This document shows positions 13,654-21,788 of a DNA stretch of 34,120 bases, piece by piece. Position 1 is the stretch's first letter. The number at the start of each line of letters is the position of its first letter. The stretch lies in contig JAETON010000027.1 of NCBI GenBank assembly GCA_021771695.1, forward strand, positions 1-34,120. Reading direction: 5' to 3'. The DNA is from Lachnospiraceae bacterium. Lineage in GTDB: Bacteria > Bacillota > Clostridia > Lachnospirales > Lachnospiraceae. The position numbers were made by a program, and so were the translations under genes. The notes under the pieces are model-generated. The model did not search any database and was not told where the DNA came from. It saw only the letters and a list, made by a program, of their open reading frames with translations.

Positions 13654-14574
13654 ATGAAGATTTATGATTTGGTAATTATAGGTTCTGGTCCTGCTGGAAT
13701 GTCTGCGGCAATTTATGCAGGCAGGGCAATGCTGGATGCGGTGCTTTTGGAAAAAGAATATATGCCTGGCGGACAGGTTATACAGACATACGAGGTTGAC
13801 AATTATCCGGGAATTCCCAAAACCAATGGAATGGAATTAAGTGATAAGTTTGCAGAACATGCAAAAGATTTAGGTGTTGAGACCATGATTGCTGAGGTGA
13901 CGGAGATTCAGGCAGAACAGGAAATAAAAGAAATATATTTAAAAAATGGAAATGTTTTGAAAACCAAAACAATTATTTTGGCAACGGGAGCAGTACATCG
14001 GAGGCTTGGGGTGCCGGGAGAAATGAAATTTGCCGGAATGGGAGTTTCTTACTGTGCTACCTGCGATGGTGCTTTCTTCCGAAATAAAACGGCAGCAGTT
14101 GTAGGAGGTGGAGATGTTGCGTTGGAAGATGCAGTTTTTTTAAGCCGTATGTGTGAGAAAGTATATTTGATACATCGGAGAGATGAGTTGAGAGGTGCAA
14201 AAATTCTTCAGGATCAAGTCATCAATAACGAGAAAATTGAAATTTTATGGGATACAATTGTAACGGAGATTGAAGGTGAAAACAAGGTAGAAGCTATCCA
14301 CATTCAGAATGTGAATAACCCTGTGGATAAAGTTTTGAAAGTGGACGGTATTTTTATTGCAGTAGGAACAAAACCAGCTTCAGAGTTGTTAAAGAATCAG
14401 CTGGAAACAGATGAGCAGGGATATATTATTGCTGGAGAAGATGGGATTACAAATATTCCCGGAATATTTGCAGGTGGAGATGGAAGAGCAAAAAATTTAC
14501 GTCAAGTGGTGACTGCAGCCGCAGATGGAGCCAATTGTGTGCATTCAGTGGAGCGTTATCTTCAAAAAATATAA
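13654..14574 (+). CDS. trxB: Thioredoxin-disulfide reductase
   Basis: The 306-residue flavoprotein transfers electrons from NADPH to thioredoxin in the cytoplasm. It has the FAD site GSGPAGMSAAIYAGR at the N terminus, redox-active Cys134 and Cys137 (CATC), the NADPH-domain motif VGGGDVALEDAVFLS with the HRRDELR stretch that reads the 2'-phosphate, and the C-terminal FAD motif IPGIFAGGDGR. ATG 13654 is preferred, with GGAG at 13642-13645; ATG 13618 in frame would add 12 residues and overlaps the transcription start region. No thioredoxin gene is adjacent. The promoter touches an SdpR-type operator, which is an unexpected link. Confidence 0.94.
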   Translation: MKIYDLVIIGSGPAGMSAAIYAGRAMLDAVLLEKEYMPGGQVIQTYEVDNYPGIPKTNGMELSDKFAEHAKDLGVETMIAEVTEIQAEQEIKEIYLKNGNVLKTKTIILATGAVHRRLGVPGEMKFAGMGVSYCATCDGAFFRNKTAAVVGGGDVALEDAVFLSRMCEKVYLIHRRDELRGAKILQDQVINNEKIEILWDTIVTEIEGENKVEAIHIQNVNNPVDKVLKVDGIFIAVGTKPASELLKNQLETDEQGYIIAGEDGITNIPGIFAGGDGRAKNLRQVVTAAADGANCVHSVERYLQKI

Positions 14575-14702
14575 TTTTCAGACAATTCGACAAATTTCTT
14601 TTTGGTGACTAAAAAATTAAAATGCAACAGTTTTTTTACGATTTGTTATAGATGTATAACATTTTTCAATGCAAGTATTTTTTTCAGAAATTTTTGAAAA
14701 AA

Positions 14703-14784
14703 TACCCACAAAGTTATCCACATCAAGAAATGGCATAGGAAAGCCAAAAAATAGTTACCCACAAAGTTATCCACATTATCCACA
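14703..14784 (+). promoter_or_regulatory. DnaA-box cluster in the trxB-hpf spacer
   Basis: Three perfect TTATCCACA boxes occur in the same orientation at 14714-14722, 14767-14775 and 14776-14784 (the last two head to tail). Two near matches accompany them: ATACCCACA at 14702-14710 and TTACCCACA at 14755-14763. A 21-base exact direct repeat (14703-14723 and 14756-14776) makes up most of it, with a 53-base period close to five helical turns. The surrounding 14575-14928 is strongly AT-rich. No dnaA or dnaN is near, so it is more likely a DnaA-titration/regulation cluster than the main origin. Confidence 0.75.
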
Positions 14785-14824
14785 GCTTAAAATCTATGAA
14801 AATGGGATGTAAAAAAACGTAAAA

Positions 14825-14842
14825 ACAAAACATGTGTTTTGT
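14825..14842. promoter_or_regulatory. Palindrome upstream of the hpf promoter
   Basis: ACAAAACA-TG-TGTTTTGT, an 8-2-8 perfect inverted repeat about 45 bases upstream of the hpf -10. Size and symmetry suit a dimeric regulator, but I do not recognise which. Confidence 0.4.
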
Positions 14843-14888
14843 GTAGTATTTCCAAAAAGATTTTGTTCCTTTCACAAATGTTATATGT

Positions 14889-14894
14889 TATAAT
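14889..14894 (+). promoter_or_regulatory. hpf promoter -10 box
   Basis: TATAAT at 14889-14894, 35 bases before the hpf ATG. No good -35 exists at 16-18 bases upstream (best TTCCTT, 14866-14871), so expression may depend on an activator or an alternative sigma factor. Confidence 0.5.
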
Positions 14895-14928
14895 AAATTT
14901 ATCTTAAAAAGTAAAGGAGTTGGGAGCC

Positions 14929-15459
14929 ATGAAGTTCATTATTAGTGGAAAGAACATTGAGATTACAGAGGGAATTCGCTCAGCCATTGAAGAGAAATTA
15001 GGTCGTTTAGATAAGTATTTGGTAGACGATACGACAGTGAATGTTACGCTTGGTGTTCATAAAGGAAGACAGAAAATTGAAGTTACCATTCCTATGAAAG
15101 GACACATTATTCGTGCGGAAGAAGATAGTGAAGATATGTATGTATCCATTGATTTGGTGGTAGATGTAATTGAACGCCAGATCCGCAGGTATAAGACAAG
15201 GTTGATGAATCAGAAGCATGAAGGAACCAGCTTCAGACAGGAATTTATGGAAATGGAAGATGATACCGAAGAGGATGAGATCAGAATCATCCGAAGCAAA
15301 AAGTTTGCAATCAAGCCGATGGATGTAGAAGAGGCTTGTATTCAGATGGAACTTTTGGGACATGATTTCTTCGTATTCCGTAATGCTGATACATTTGAAG
15401 TGAATGTTGTTTATAAAAGAAAAGGGAATACATACGGATTGATTGAACCGGAATTTTAG
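14929..15459 (+). CDS. hpf: Long-form ribosome hibernation promoting factor
   Basis: The 176-residue long HPF inactivates ribosomes in stationary phase by forming 100S dimers. The N-terminal S30AE/RaiA domain (1-100; MKFIISGKNIEITEGIRSAIEEKLGRLDKY) binds the 30S decoding site. An acidic linker (EMEDDTEEDEIRIIR) leads to the C-terminal dimerisation domain (about 120-176; KPMDVEEACIQMELLGHDFFVFRNADT). ATG 14929 follows AAAGGAG (14913-14919); TTG 14920 would remove the ribosome-site spacing. It is a single-gene unit ended by a clear terminator, preceded by an AT-rich spacer with a palindrome and DnaA boxes. Confidence 0.94.
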   Translation: MKFIISGKNIEITEGIRSAIEEKLGRLDKYLVDDTTVNVTLGVHKGRQKIEVTIPMKGHIIRAEEDSEDMYVSIDLVVDVIERQIRRYKTRLMNQKHEGTSFRQEFMEMEDDTEEDEIRIIRSKKFAIKPMDVEEACIQMELLGHDFFVFRNADTFEVNVVYKRKGNTYGLIEPEF

Positions 15460-15472
15460 TTGAACCCATTTT

Positions 15473-15497
15473 GGAGGCCGCATGGCCTCCTTTTTCT
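15473..15497 (+). terminator. hpf terminator
   Basis: GGAGGCC (15473-15479) pairs with GGCCTCC (15484-15490) around GCAT, followed by TTTTTC. Confidence 0.92.
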
Positions 15498-15527
15498 TTT
15501 TATGTGATGCTTTCTTGGCTTGTGAAC

Positions 15528-15556
15528 TTGCTTCTGATATTTAGAAGTGTTACAAT
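15528..15556 (+). promoter_or_regulatory. Promoter of secA-prfB
   Basis: TTGCTT (15528-15533) and TACAAT (15551-15556), 17-base spacing. Leader about 75 bases to the secA ATG, with no obvious hairpin. Confidence 0.6.
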
Positions 15557-15636
15557 ATCAAAGACTATAGGCAGATTGTGAAAAATGATCTGCAAAGTTG
15601 TGAAAAACACATCGTATCTATTTAGGAGAGCAGAAT

Positions 15637-18204
15637 ATGGGTTTATTTGATAAGGTATTTGGTTCTCACAGTGACAAAGAACTGAAGAGAATCAGCAAAA
15701 TAGTAGATCAGATTGAAGCATTGGACGAAACCATGCAGAAATTATCTGATGAAGAATTGAGACATAAGACAGAAGAATTTAAAGAACGTTTGGGACAGGG
15801 AGAAACTTTAGACGATATTTTACCAGAAGCTTTTGCTGTTGTAAGAGAAGCCAGCAGCCGTACCATTGGATTAAAGCATTACCGCGTGCAGCTGATCGGC
15901 GGCATTATTCTTCATCAGGGAAGAATTGCAGAGATGCGTACAGGAGAAGGTAAAACTTTAGTATCTACACTTCCAGCATATTTAAATGCGTTGGAGGGAA
16001 AAGGTGTTCACATTGTTACAGTAAATGATTATTTGGCAACTCGTGATGCCCAATGGATGGGAGAAGTGCATAACTTCTTAGGAGTTTCTGTAGGTGTTGT
16101 CACCAATGATATGGAAGGTGATGAACGCCGTGCAGCTTATCAGTGTGATATTACCTACATCACAAATAATGAACTGGGATTTGATTATCTGAGAGATAAC
16201 ATGGTGATTGACAGAGAAGATTTGGTGCAGAGGGAGCTGCATTATGCGATTGTCGATGAGGTGGACTCTGTATTGATTGATGAGGCAAGAACACCTTTGA
16301 TTATTTCCGGAGAGAGCGGTAAGTCTACAGAATTATACCGTGCCTGTGATATTTTGGCACGTCAGATGGAGAGAGGAAGTTCTACAGGAGAATTATCCAA
16401 GATGGATATTCTTATGAACGAAGATATTGAGGAAGATGGAGATTTTCTTGTAAATGAAAAAGATAAGCAGATTATGCTGACTGCGGATGGTGTAAAAAAA
16501 GTAGAACAATTCTTCCATATTGAAAATCTGGCAGATCCGGAAAATCTGGCAATCCAGCATAATATTATTTTAGCTCTTCGTGCTCATAATTTGATGTTTA
16601 AAGATAAAGATTATGTAGTAAAAGACGATGAAGTTTTAATTGTCGATGAATTTACCGGACGTATTATGCCGGGAAGACGTTATTCTGACGGACTGCATCA
16701 GGCAATTGAAGCGAAGGAAAATGTAAAAGTAAAAAGAGAATCTAAGACGCTTGCAACCATTACATTCCAGAATTTCTTTAATAAATATGATAAGAAGGCT
16801 GGTATGACTGGTACAGCACAGACAGAGGAACAGGAATTCCGTGAAATTTACGGCATGGACGTTGTTGTGATTCCAACCAATAAGCCGGTCATTCGTGAAG
16901 ACCACAATGATGCCATTTATAAGACAAAACGTGAAAAAATGAATGCTGTTGTAGAAGACATTATTCAGTGTCATGAAAAAGGACAGCCGGTATTGGTTGG
17001 TACGATTACCATTGAAATGTCAGAAGAACTCAGTGCAATGTTAAAGAGAAGACGCATCAAACATAACGTATTGAATGCAAAATTCCATGAAAAAGAGGCA
17101 GAGATTATTTCCCATGCAGGGGAAATTGGTGCAGTTACCATTGCAACGAACATGGCAGGACGTGGTACGGATATTGTTTTGGCAGATGGTGTGGCAGATT
17201 TAGGCGGATTAAAAATTATTGGTACAGAACGTCATGAATCCAGACGTATTGATAATCAGCTTCGAGGCCGTTCCGGACGTCAGGGAGATCCGGGAGAATC
17301 TAAATTCTATTTATCTTTGGAAGATGATTTGATGCGTTTGTTTGGTTCTGAACGTATGATCTCAGTGTACAATGCTTTGGGAATTCCAGAAGGAGAAGAA
17401 ATCCAGCATAAATCTATTAGTAAGACCATCGAAAAGGCACAGAAAAAAATCGAAAATAATAACTTTGGAATTCGTAAAAATCTGTTGGATTATGACCGTG
17501 TCAATAATGAACAAAGAGAGATTATTTATGAAGAACGCCGCAGAGTACTGGATGGAGAAGATATGAAGAATTCTGTTCTTCATATGATGAAGGATACTGT
17601 TGCAAATCATGTAAATCAAGTAATTAGTGATGAATTACCACCGGAAGAATGGGATATGAAAGCTTTGAATGCAGAACTTCGCCAGATTGTTCCATTGAGC
17701 AGGATTGAATTGACACAGGAGGAAAAAACATCCGGACGTGTGGAAGATTTAGTGGAACGTCTTCAGCAGGAAACAGAGCAGTTGTATGAACAAAAAGAGA
17801 AAGAATTTGAAGATTTTGATTTACGTGAAATCGAACGTATTATTCTTTTGAAAGTGATTGACCGGAAATGGATGGATCATATCGATGATATGGATCAGCT
17901 GCGGGAAGGAATCGGGCTGCAGGCTTACGGACAGAGAGATCCGGTAGTGGAATACCGTATGGTTGGATTTGATATGTTCAACGAGATGACAAAATCCATT
18001 CAGGAAGAGACAACGGGAGCATTGTTCCATGTGCAGATTGAACAAAAAATTGAGAAAGAACAGGTAGCGAAAGTTACCGGAACCAATAAGGACGAAAGCA
18101 ATGCCAAAACTCCTTATGTCAGAAAGGGAGCAAAGATTGGCAGAAATGATCCGTGTCCTTGCGGAAGTGGAAAGAAATATAAAAATTGCTGCGGAAGAAA
18201 TTAA
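15637..18204 (+). CDS. secA: Protein translocase ATPase SecA
   Basis: The 855-residue motor drives preproteins through SecYEG. NBD1 contains Walker A (MRTGEGKTL, residues 100-108) and Walker B ([15 protein letters not shown]). The preprotein cross-linking domain, NBD2 ([25 protein letters not shown]-type motif seen as [15 protein letters not shown]) and the helical scaffold/wing follow. The C terminus has an intact zinc finger [13 protein letters not shown] that contacts SecB or ribosome/lipid. Length and order are those of a standard SecA1. AGGAG precedes ATG 15637. It is cotranscribed with prfB 12 bases downstream, a common Firmicute pairing. Confidence 0.97.
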   Translation: MGLFDKVFGSHSDKELKRISKIVDQIEALDETMQKLSDEELRHKTEEFKERLGQGETLDDILPEAFAVVREASSRTIGLKHYRVQLIGGIILHQGRIAEMRTGEGKTLVSTLPAYLNALEGKGVHIVTVNDYLATRDAQWMGEVHNFLGVSVGVVTNDMEGDERRAAYQCDITYITNNELGFDYLRDNMVIDREDLVQRELHYAIVDEVDSVLIDEARTPLIISGESGKSTELYRACDILARQMERGSSTGELSKMDILMNEDIEEDGDFLVNEKDKQIMLTADGVKKVEQFFHIENLADPENLAIQHNIILALRAHNLMFKDKDYVVKDDEVLIVDEFTGRIMPGRRYSDGLHQAIEAKENVKVKRESKTLATITFQNFFNKYDKKAGMTGTAQTEEQEFREIYGMDVVVIPTNKPVIREDHNDAIYKTKREKMNAVVEDIIQCHEKGQPVLVGTITIEMSEELSAMLKRRRIKHNVLNAKFHEKEAEIISHAGEIGAVTIATNMAGRGTDIVLADGVADLGGLKIIGTERHESRRIDNQLRGRSGRQGDPGESKFYLSLEDDLMRLFGSERMISVYNALGIPEGEEIQHKSISKTIEKAQKKIENNNFGIRKNLLDYDRVNNEQREIIYEERRRVLDGEDMKNSVLHMMKDTVANHVNQVISDELPPEEWDMKALNAELRQIVPLSRIELTQEEKTSGRVEDLVERLQQETEQLYEQKEKEFEDFDLREIERIILLKVIDRKWMDHIDDMDQLREGIGLQAYGQRDPVVEYRMVGFDMFNEMTKSIQEETTGALFHVQIEQKIEKEQVAKVTGTNKDESNAKTPYVRKGAKIGRNDPCPCGSGKKYKNCCGRN

Positions 18205-18216
18205 GGAGTTTTATTA

Positions 18217-19341
18217 GTGATAGAAGTAGAACAATTAAGATACACTTTGAACTCTTTTCGAGAACCACTTGAGACTCTCAGTGGTTCTCTTGCGTTAGAA
18301 TTAAAAAGAGAACGAATTGAACAGCTGGAGCTGGATATGGAAGCTCCAGGATTTTGGGATAAGGTTGAAGAATCTCAAAAGGTTATGAAAGAAGTAAAGA
18401 GTTTAAAAAGTGTCGTAGAAGATTATGGAGATTTGAAAACAAAATTTGAAGATGTAGAAACTTTGCTTGATATGGCAGAAGAGGATGAGGATGAAGAACT
18501 GCTGGATGAAGCCTCTGCTGCCATGGAGGAATTTCAGAAGAAATATGAGCAGTTACGCATTTCTACATTGTTGACGGGTGAATATGATAAGAATTATGCG
18601 ATTTTAACACTTCATGCAGGTGCAGGAGGGACGGAATCTTGTGACTGGGTAAGCATGCTGTATCGGATGTTTACCAGATGGGCGGCAAAAAAAGGATATG
18701 CTACAGAAGTTTTGGATTATCTAGACGGAGACGAAGCTGGTATCAAATCGGTGACTGTGGAAATTAAAGGAGAAAATGCGTTTGGGTATTTGCGGTCTGA
18801 ACGGGGAGTTCATCGTTTGGTGCGTATTTCTCCGTTTAATGCAGCAGGAAAACGCCAGACTTCTTTTGCATCTTGTGATGTAATGCCAAAGATTGAAGAA
18901 GATTTGGAAGTGGAAATTGCAGATGAAGATATTCGGATTGATACTTACCGTGCCAGTGGAGCCGGAGGACAGCATATCAATAAAACAGATTCTGCTATCC
19001 GAATTACTCATTTGCCGACGGGTATAGTTGTGCAGTGTCAGAATGAGCGTTCTCAACACAAAAACAAAGATCAGGCAATGAAAATGCTGAAAACGAAATT
19101 ATTTTTGTTAAAAGAACAGCAGCATTTGGAAAAGCTGTCTGATATTCGCGGAGATGTAGTGGATAATGGATGGGGCAGCCAGATTCGTTCGTATGTTTTG
19201 CAGCCATATACAATGGTGAAAGATCATAGAACAAATGAAGAAAGTGGAAATCCAACTGCAGTTTTAGATGGGGATTTAGATGATTTTATGAATGCATATC
19301 TTGCATGGGAAAACCAACAGAAAACAACAAATGCAGATTAA
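18217..19341 (+). CDS. prfB: Peptide chain release factor 2, no programmed frameshift
   Basis: RF2 recognises UAA/UGA and releases the peptide. The 374 residues include the anticodon-like SPF tripeptide (205-207) and the catalytic GGQ (250-252, in SGAGGQHINKTDSA). The start is GTG 18217 with AAGGAG at 18203-18208 overlapping the secA stop. In many bacteria the gene needs a +1 shift at an in-frame UGA near codon 25; here codons 24-27 read TCT CTT GCG TTA in one continuous frame, so that feedback loop is absent. A perfect 10-base-pair hairpin covers codons 15-25 at the same place. Identity is secure. Confidence 0.95.
   Translation: MIEVEQLRYTLNSFREPLETLSGSLALELKRERIEQLELDMEAPGFWDKVEESQKVMKEVKSLKSVVEDYGDLKTKFEDVETLLDMAEEDEDEELLDEASAAMEEFQKKYEQLRISTLLTGEYDKNYAILTLHAGAGGTESCDWVSMLYRMFTRWAAKKGYATEVLDYLDGDEAGIKSVTVEIKGENAFGYLRSERGVHRLVRISPFNAAGKRQTSFASCDVMPKIEEDLEVEIADEDIRIDTYRASGAGGQHINKTDSAIRITHLPTGIVVQCQNERSQHKNKDQAMKMLKTKLFLLKEQQHLEKLSDIRGDVVDNGWGSQIRSYVLQPYTMVKDHRTNEESGNPTAVLDGDLDDFMNAYLAWENQQKTTNAD
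18260..18289 (+). other. Strong hairpin inside the 5' part of prfB
   Basis: GAGAACCACT (18260-18269) pairs perfectly with AGTGGTTCTC (18280-18289). Inside it GAG (18271-18273) pairs with CTC (18277-18279) around ACT. The hairpin ends at the codon (CTT, codon 25) where frameshift-regulated prfB genes carry their slip site. No T-run follows, so it is not a standard terminator. Confidence 0.7.
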
Positions 19342-19362
19342 AAAGGATCGGGGGTATGAAAT

Positions 19363-19992
19363 GTGAAAAGGGTATTAAAATATGGATGCACTTTGATTGC
19401 GGCAGCAGGGTGTTTGGGGTTTTTATTTACTGTATTTTGTAATCAAAGTTTAAAAACTGGGAAAAAGACATATGAGCCAAATAGAATGGGAGAAATTCCA
19501 CAAGCAGATTATGCAATTGTACCGGGATGTTTAGTTTATAAAAACGGAAAACCATCTTATGCACTGGAAGATCGATTGAATGCAGGACTGCAGTTATATC
19601 AGAACGAAAAAGTGAAAAAAATAATTCTTTCCGGGGCAAAACGGGAAAACCGTACCGGACAGCAGTATTTGATCAATAGGGGAATTCCGAAAAAAGATAT
19701 TTTGATGGATGACGGAGGATTGGATACGTATTCTACAGTTTACCGTTGTAAGGAAGCCTTTCAAGAAAAGAAATTTTTAGTTTGCACACAGGAAAAATAT
19801 TTTAAACGGACCGGATTTTTAATTTCTGAGCTTGGAATGGAAGGAAATTGTGTAAAAGTGGATGCCCACACATACAAAAAAGAATTTTATGAAAGATTCC
19901 GTGATTTTTTTGCAGCAGATAAAGCGTGGATTGAGTGCAAAATTACAAAGCCGGAACCGTATTATAGTTTGGAAAAACTGCCTATTTCATAA
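19363..19992 (+). CDS. SanA/YdcF-like (DUF218) membrane-anchored protein
   Basis: The 209-residue DUF218 protein has one N-terminal hydrophobic anchor (about residues 8-27, GCTLIAAAGCLGFLFTVFC). The domain reads ADYAIVPGCLVYKNGKPSYALEDRLNAGLQLY, then KKIILSGAK and the GLDTYSTVYR block typical of SanA/YdcF proteins. SanA of enterobacteria affects envelope permeability to vancomycin; the chemistry is unknown. The start is GTG 19363 with a purine-rich GGATCGGGGG before it; the nearby ATG codons are in other frames. It lies 21 bases behind prfB and is probably at the end of the secA transcript. Confidence 0.85.
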   Translation: MKRVLKYGCTLIAAAGCLGFLFTVFCNQSLKTGKKTYEPNRMGEIPQADYAIVPGCLVYKNGKPSYALEDRLNAGLQLYQNEKVKKIILSGAKRENRTGQQYLINRGIPKKDILMDDGGLDTYSTVYRCKEAFQEKKFLVCTQEKYFKRTGFLISELGMEGNCVKVDAHTYKKEFYERFRDFFAADKAWIECKITKPEPYYSLEKLPIS

Positions 19993-20034
19993 AACGAGAG
20001 AAAGAATGTATTTTTTTTAAAACATTTTTTTCTA

Positions 20035-20063
20035 TTGCGGCTGTAAAATATCTGTGGTAGTAT
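20035..20063 (+). promoter_or_regulatory. Candidate promoter of the ACT-apgM-lysC operon
   Basis: TTGCGG (20035-20040) and TAGTAT (20058-20063), spacing 17; moderate matches. It lies in the only sizeable gap upstream of the operon. Confidence 0.45.
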
Positions 20064-20111
20064 TCTGTAGAAAGACAATTGTACACCGTAGAAACACAAA
20101 GGAAGCTGGAT

Positions 20112-20552
20112 ATGGAAGAGACAAATTATTATGTAATTAAAAAGAAAGCAGTTCCGGAAGTTTTGTTAAAAGTTCTAGAGGTGCAGAAGCTTTTAGATTC
20201 CAAGAAAGCACTTTCGATTCTGGAAGCCACAGAAACGGTAGGAATCAGCCGCAGTTCTTATTATAAATATAAAGATGATATTTTTCCGTTTTATGCGAAA
20301 CGGAAGGGAAAAAATATCACATTTGTCATTGAAGTCAATGACCAGCCGGGAGCGATTGCATCTGTTTTGCAGACATTTGCAGGGTATGATGCCAATATTT
20401 TGACTATTCATCAAAGTATTCCAATCAATGGCAAGGGACTGTTAACGGTTAGTGTGGATATTGTTTCTGAAGAGACCAATGTATCTGCAATGATTCAAGA
20501 GGTAGAACAGATGAATGACGTTTCTTATGTAAAAATAATTGCAATGGAATAG
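20112..20552 (+). CDS. ACT domain-containing protein (PheB/UPF0735 type)
   Basis: The 146-residue protein has an N-terminal helix-turn-helix-like segment (LLDSKKALSILEATETVGISRSSYYKYKDDIFPF, split here as two helices) and a C-terminal ACT domain (about 70-146; FVIEVNDQPGAIASVLQTFAGYDANILTIHQ). ACT domains bind amino acids. PheB-type proteins sit beside aromatic or aspartate-family biosynthesis genes and are thought to be regulatory. ATG 20112 follows AAAGGAAG (20098-20105). The next gene begins 12 bases on, and aspartokinase follows, which points to amino-acid sensing for the aspartate/threonine branch. Confidence 0.88.
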   Translation: MEETNYYVIKKKAVPEVLLKVLEVQKLLDSKKALSILEATETVGISRSSYYKYKDDIFPFYAKRKGKNITFVIEVNDQPGAIASVLQTFAGYDANILTIHQSIPINGKGLLTVSVDIVSEETNVSAMIQEVEQMNDVSYVKIIAME

Positions 20553-20564
20553 CAGGAGGATAAC

Positions 20565-21764
20565 ATGAAATATATCGTAATTTTAGGAGATGGGATGGCA
20601 GATGAGCCGATAGAAAGTTTAGGCGGAAAAACTCCTTTACAGGCAGCAAATAAACCAGTGATGGATCAGATGGCAAAAGTGTCTGAGCAGGGAATTGCAT
20701 ATACAGTTCCTAAGAATCTTCCAGCAGGAAGTGATGTGGCAAACTTATCTATGCTTGGATATAATCCGCAGCAATATTATTCCGGCCGTTCTCCATTAGA
20801 AGCATTAAGCATTGGAGTTGACATGAAGGATACGGATATTGCACTTCGCTGTAATGTTGTAACGGTTGCCGAAGATGGAGAATACGAAGAGAAAGAAATT
20901 ATCGATCATAGTGCTGGCGAAATTACGTCAGAAGAAGCAGAAGTGTTGATTGAAGCAGTACGGAAAGAACTGGAAAATGAGGAATTTAAATTTTATGCTG
21001 GAGTCAGCTATCGTCATTTAACTATATGGGATCAGGGCGAAGTGATTGATTTGACACCGCCTCATGATATCCTTGGAAAGAAAATCGGAGAATATCTTCC
21101 AACGGAACCAAAACTGAAAGAAATGATGAAAAAGAGTTTTGATATTTTAAATCATCATCCAATCAATGAGAAACGAGCGAAAAAAGGGTTGAATAAAGCT
21201 AACAGCATTTGGTTCTGGGGTGCAGGTACAAAACCGGCATTGGATAATTTTAAAGAGAAAACAGGGATGAATGGAGCTATGGTATCCGCCGTAGATTTAT
21301 TAAAGGGAATCGCTGTAGGTGCCGGAATGAGAAATTTAGATGTAGAAGGTGCCAATGGAGGACTGGATACAAATTATTATGGAAAAGCAATGGCTGCAGT
21401 GAAAGCTTTACTTGAAAAAGGTGATGATTTCGCGTATATTCATGTAGAAGCCCCAGATGAAATGGGACATCAAGGAAATACAGAAAATAAAGTGAAGTCA
21501 ATTGAATATTTAGATGCACAGGTTGTGAAGGTTGTGAAGGAAGAACTGGAAAAAGCGGGAGAAGATTTCCGGATTCTGGTTGGACCGGATCATCCAACAC
21601 CAATTTCCATTCGTACTCATTCCAAAGAGCCGATTCCGTTTATGATTTATGACAGTACAAAGAGTGTAGACGGACAGGAAGAGTATAGTGAAGAGGCAGC
21701 ACGAAAGACAGGGCTGGTTATGGAACATGCATATGAATTGATGAATCGTTTATTACAAAAATAA
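20565..21764 (+). CDS. ApgM-family phosphotransferase, probable homoserine kinase
   Basis: The 399-residue member of the alkaline-phosphatase superfamily resembles archaeal cofactor-independent phosphoglycerate mutase. Metal and phosphate ligands visible are ILGDGMAD (residues 6-13), Ser56 in PAGSDVANLSMLGY, HVEAPDEMGHQG and GPDHPTPISIRTHS. A subfamily of ApgM proteins encoded with aspartate-pathway genes has been proposed to act as homoserine kinase, the step between homoserine dehydrogenase and threonine synthase. Here it stands between an ACT protein and aspartokinase, which favours that role over glycolysis. AGGAGG precedes ATG. Phosphoglycerate mutase remains the alternative. Confidence 0.85.
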   Translation: MKYIVILGDGMADEPIESLGGKTPLQAANKPVMDQMAKVSEQGIAYTVPKNLPAGSDVANLSMLGYNPQQYYSGRSPLEALSIGVDMKDTDIALRCNVVTVAEDGEYEEKEIIDHSAGEITSEEAEVLIEAVRKELENEEFKFYAGVSYRHLTIWDQGEVIDLTPPHDILGKKIGEYLPTEPKLKEMMKKSFDILNHHPINEKRAKKGLNKANSIWFWGAGTKPALDNFKEKTGMNGAMVSAVDLLKGIAVGAGMRNLDVEGANGGLDTNYYGKAMAAVKALLEKGDDFAYIHVEAPDEMGHQGNTENKVKSIEYLDAQVVKVVKEELEKAGEDFRILVGPDHPTPISIRTHSKEPIPFMIYDSTKSVDGQEEYSEEAARKTGLVMEHAYELMNRLLQK

Positions 21765-21788
21765 GAGAAATTTTAGGAGGCACAAGGA

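Noticed and set aside
14679-14693. CodY-like box TTTTTTCAGAAATTT upstream of hpf
   Set aside because: At least two or three mismatches in a T/A-rich tract; such matches are common by chance.
14575-14928. Chromosomal replication origin
   Set aside because: DnaA boxes and AT richness suggest it, but dnaA, dnaN and other origin neighbours are absent; called a DnaA-box cluster instead.
18217-18300. Programmed +1 frameshift in prfB
   Set aside because: The frame is continuous from GTG 18217, with no UGA near codon 25 and no CTT-TGA slip site.
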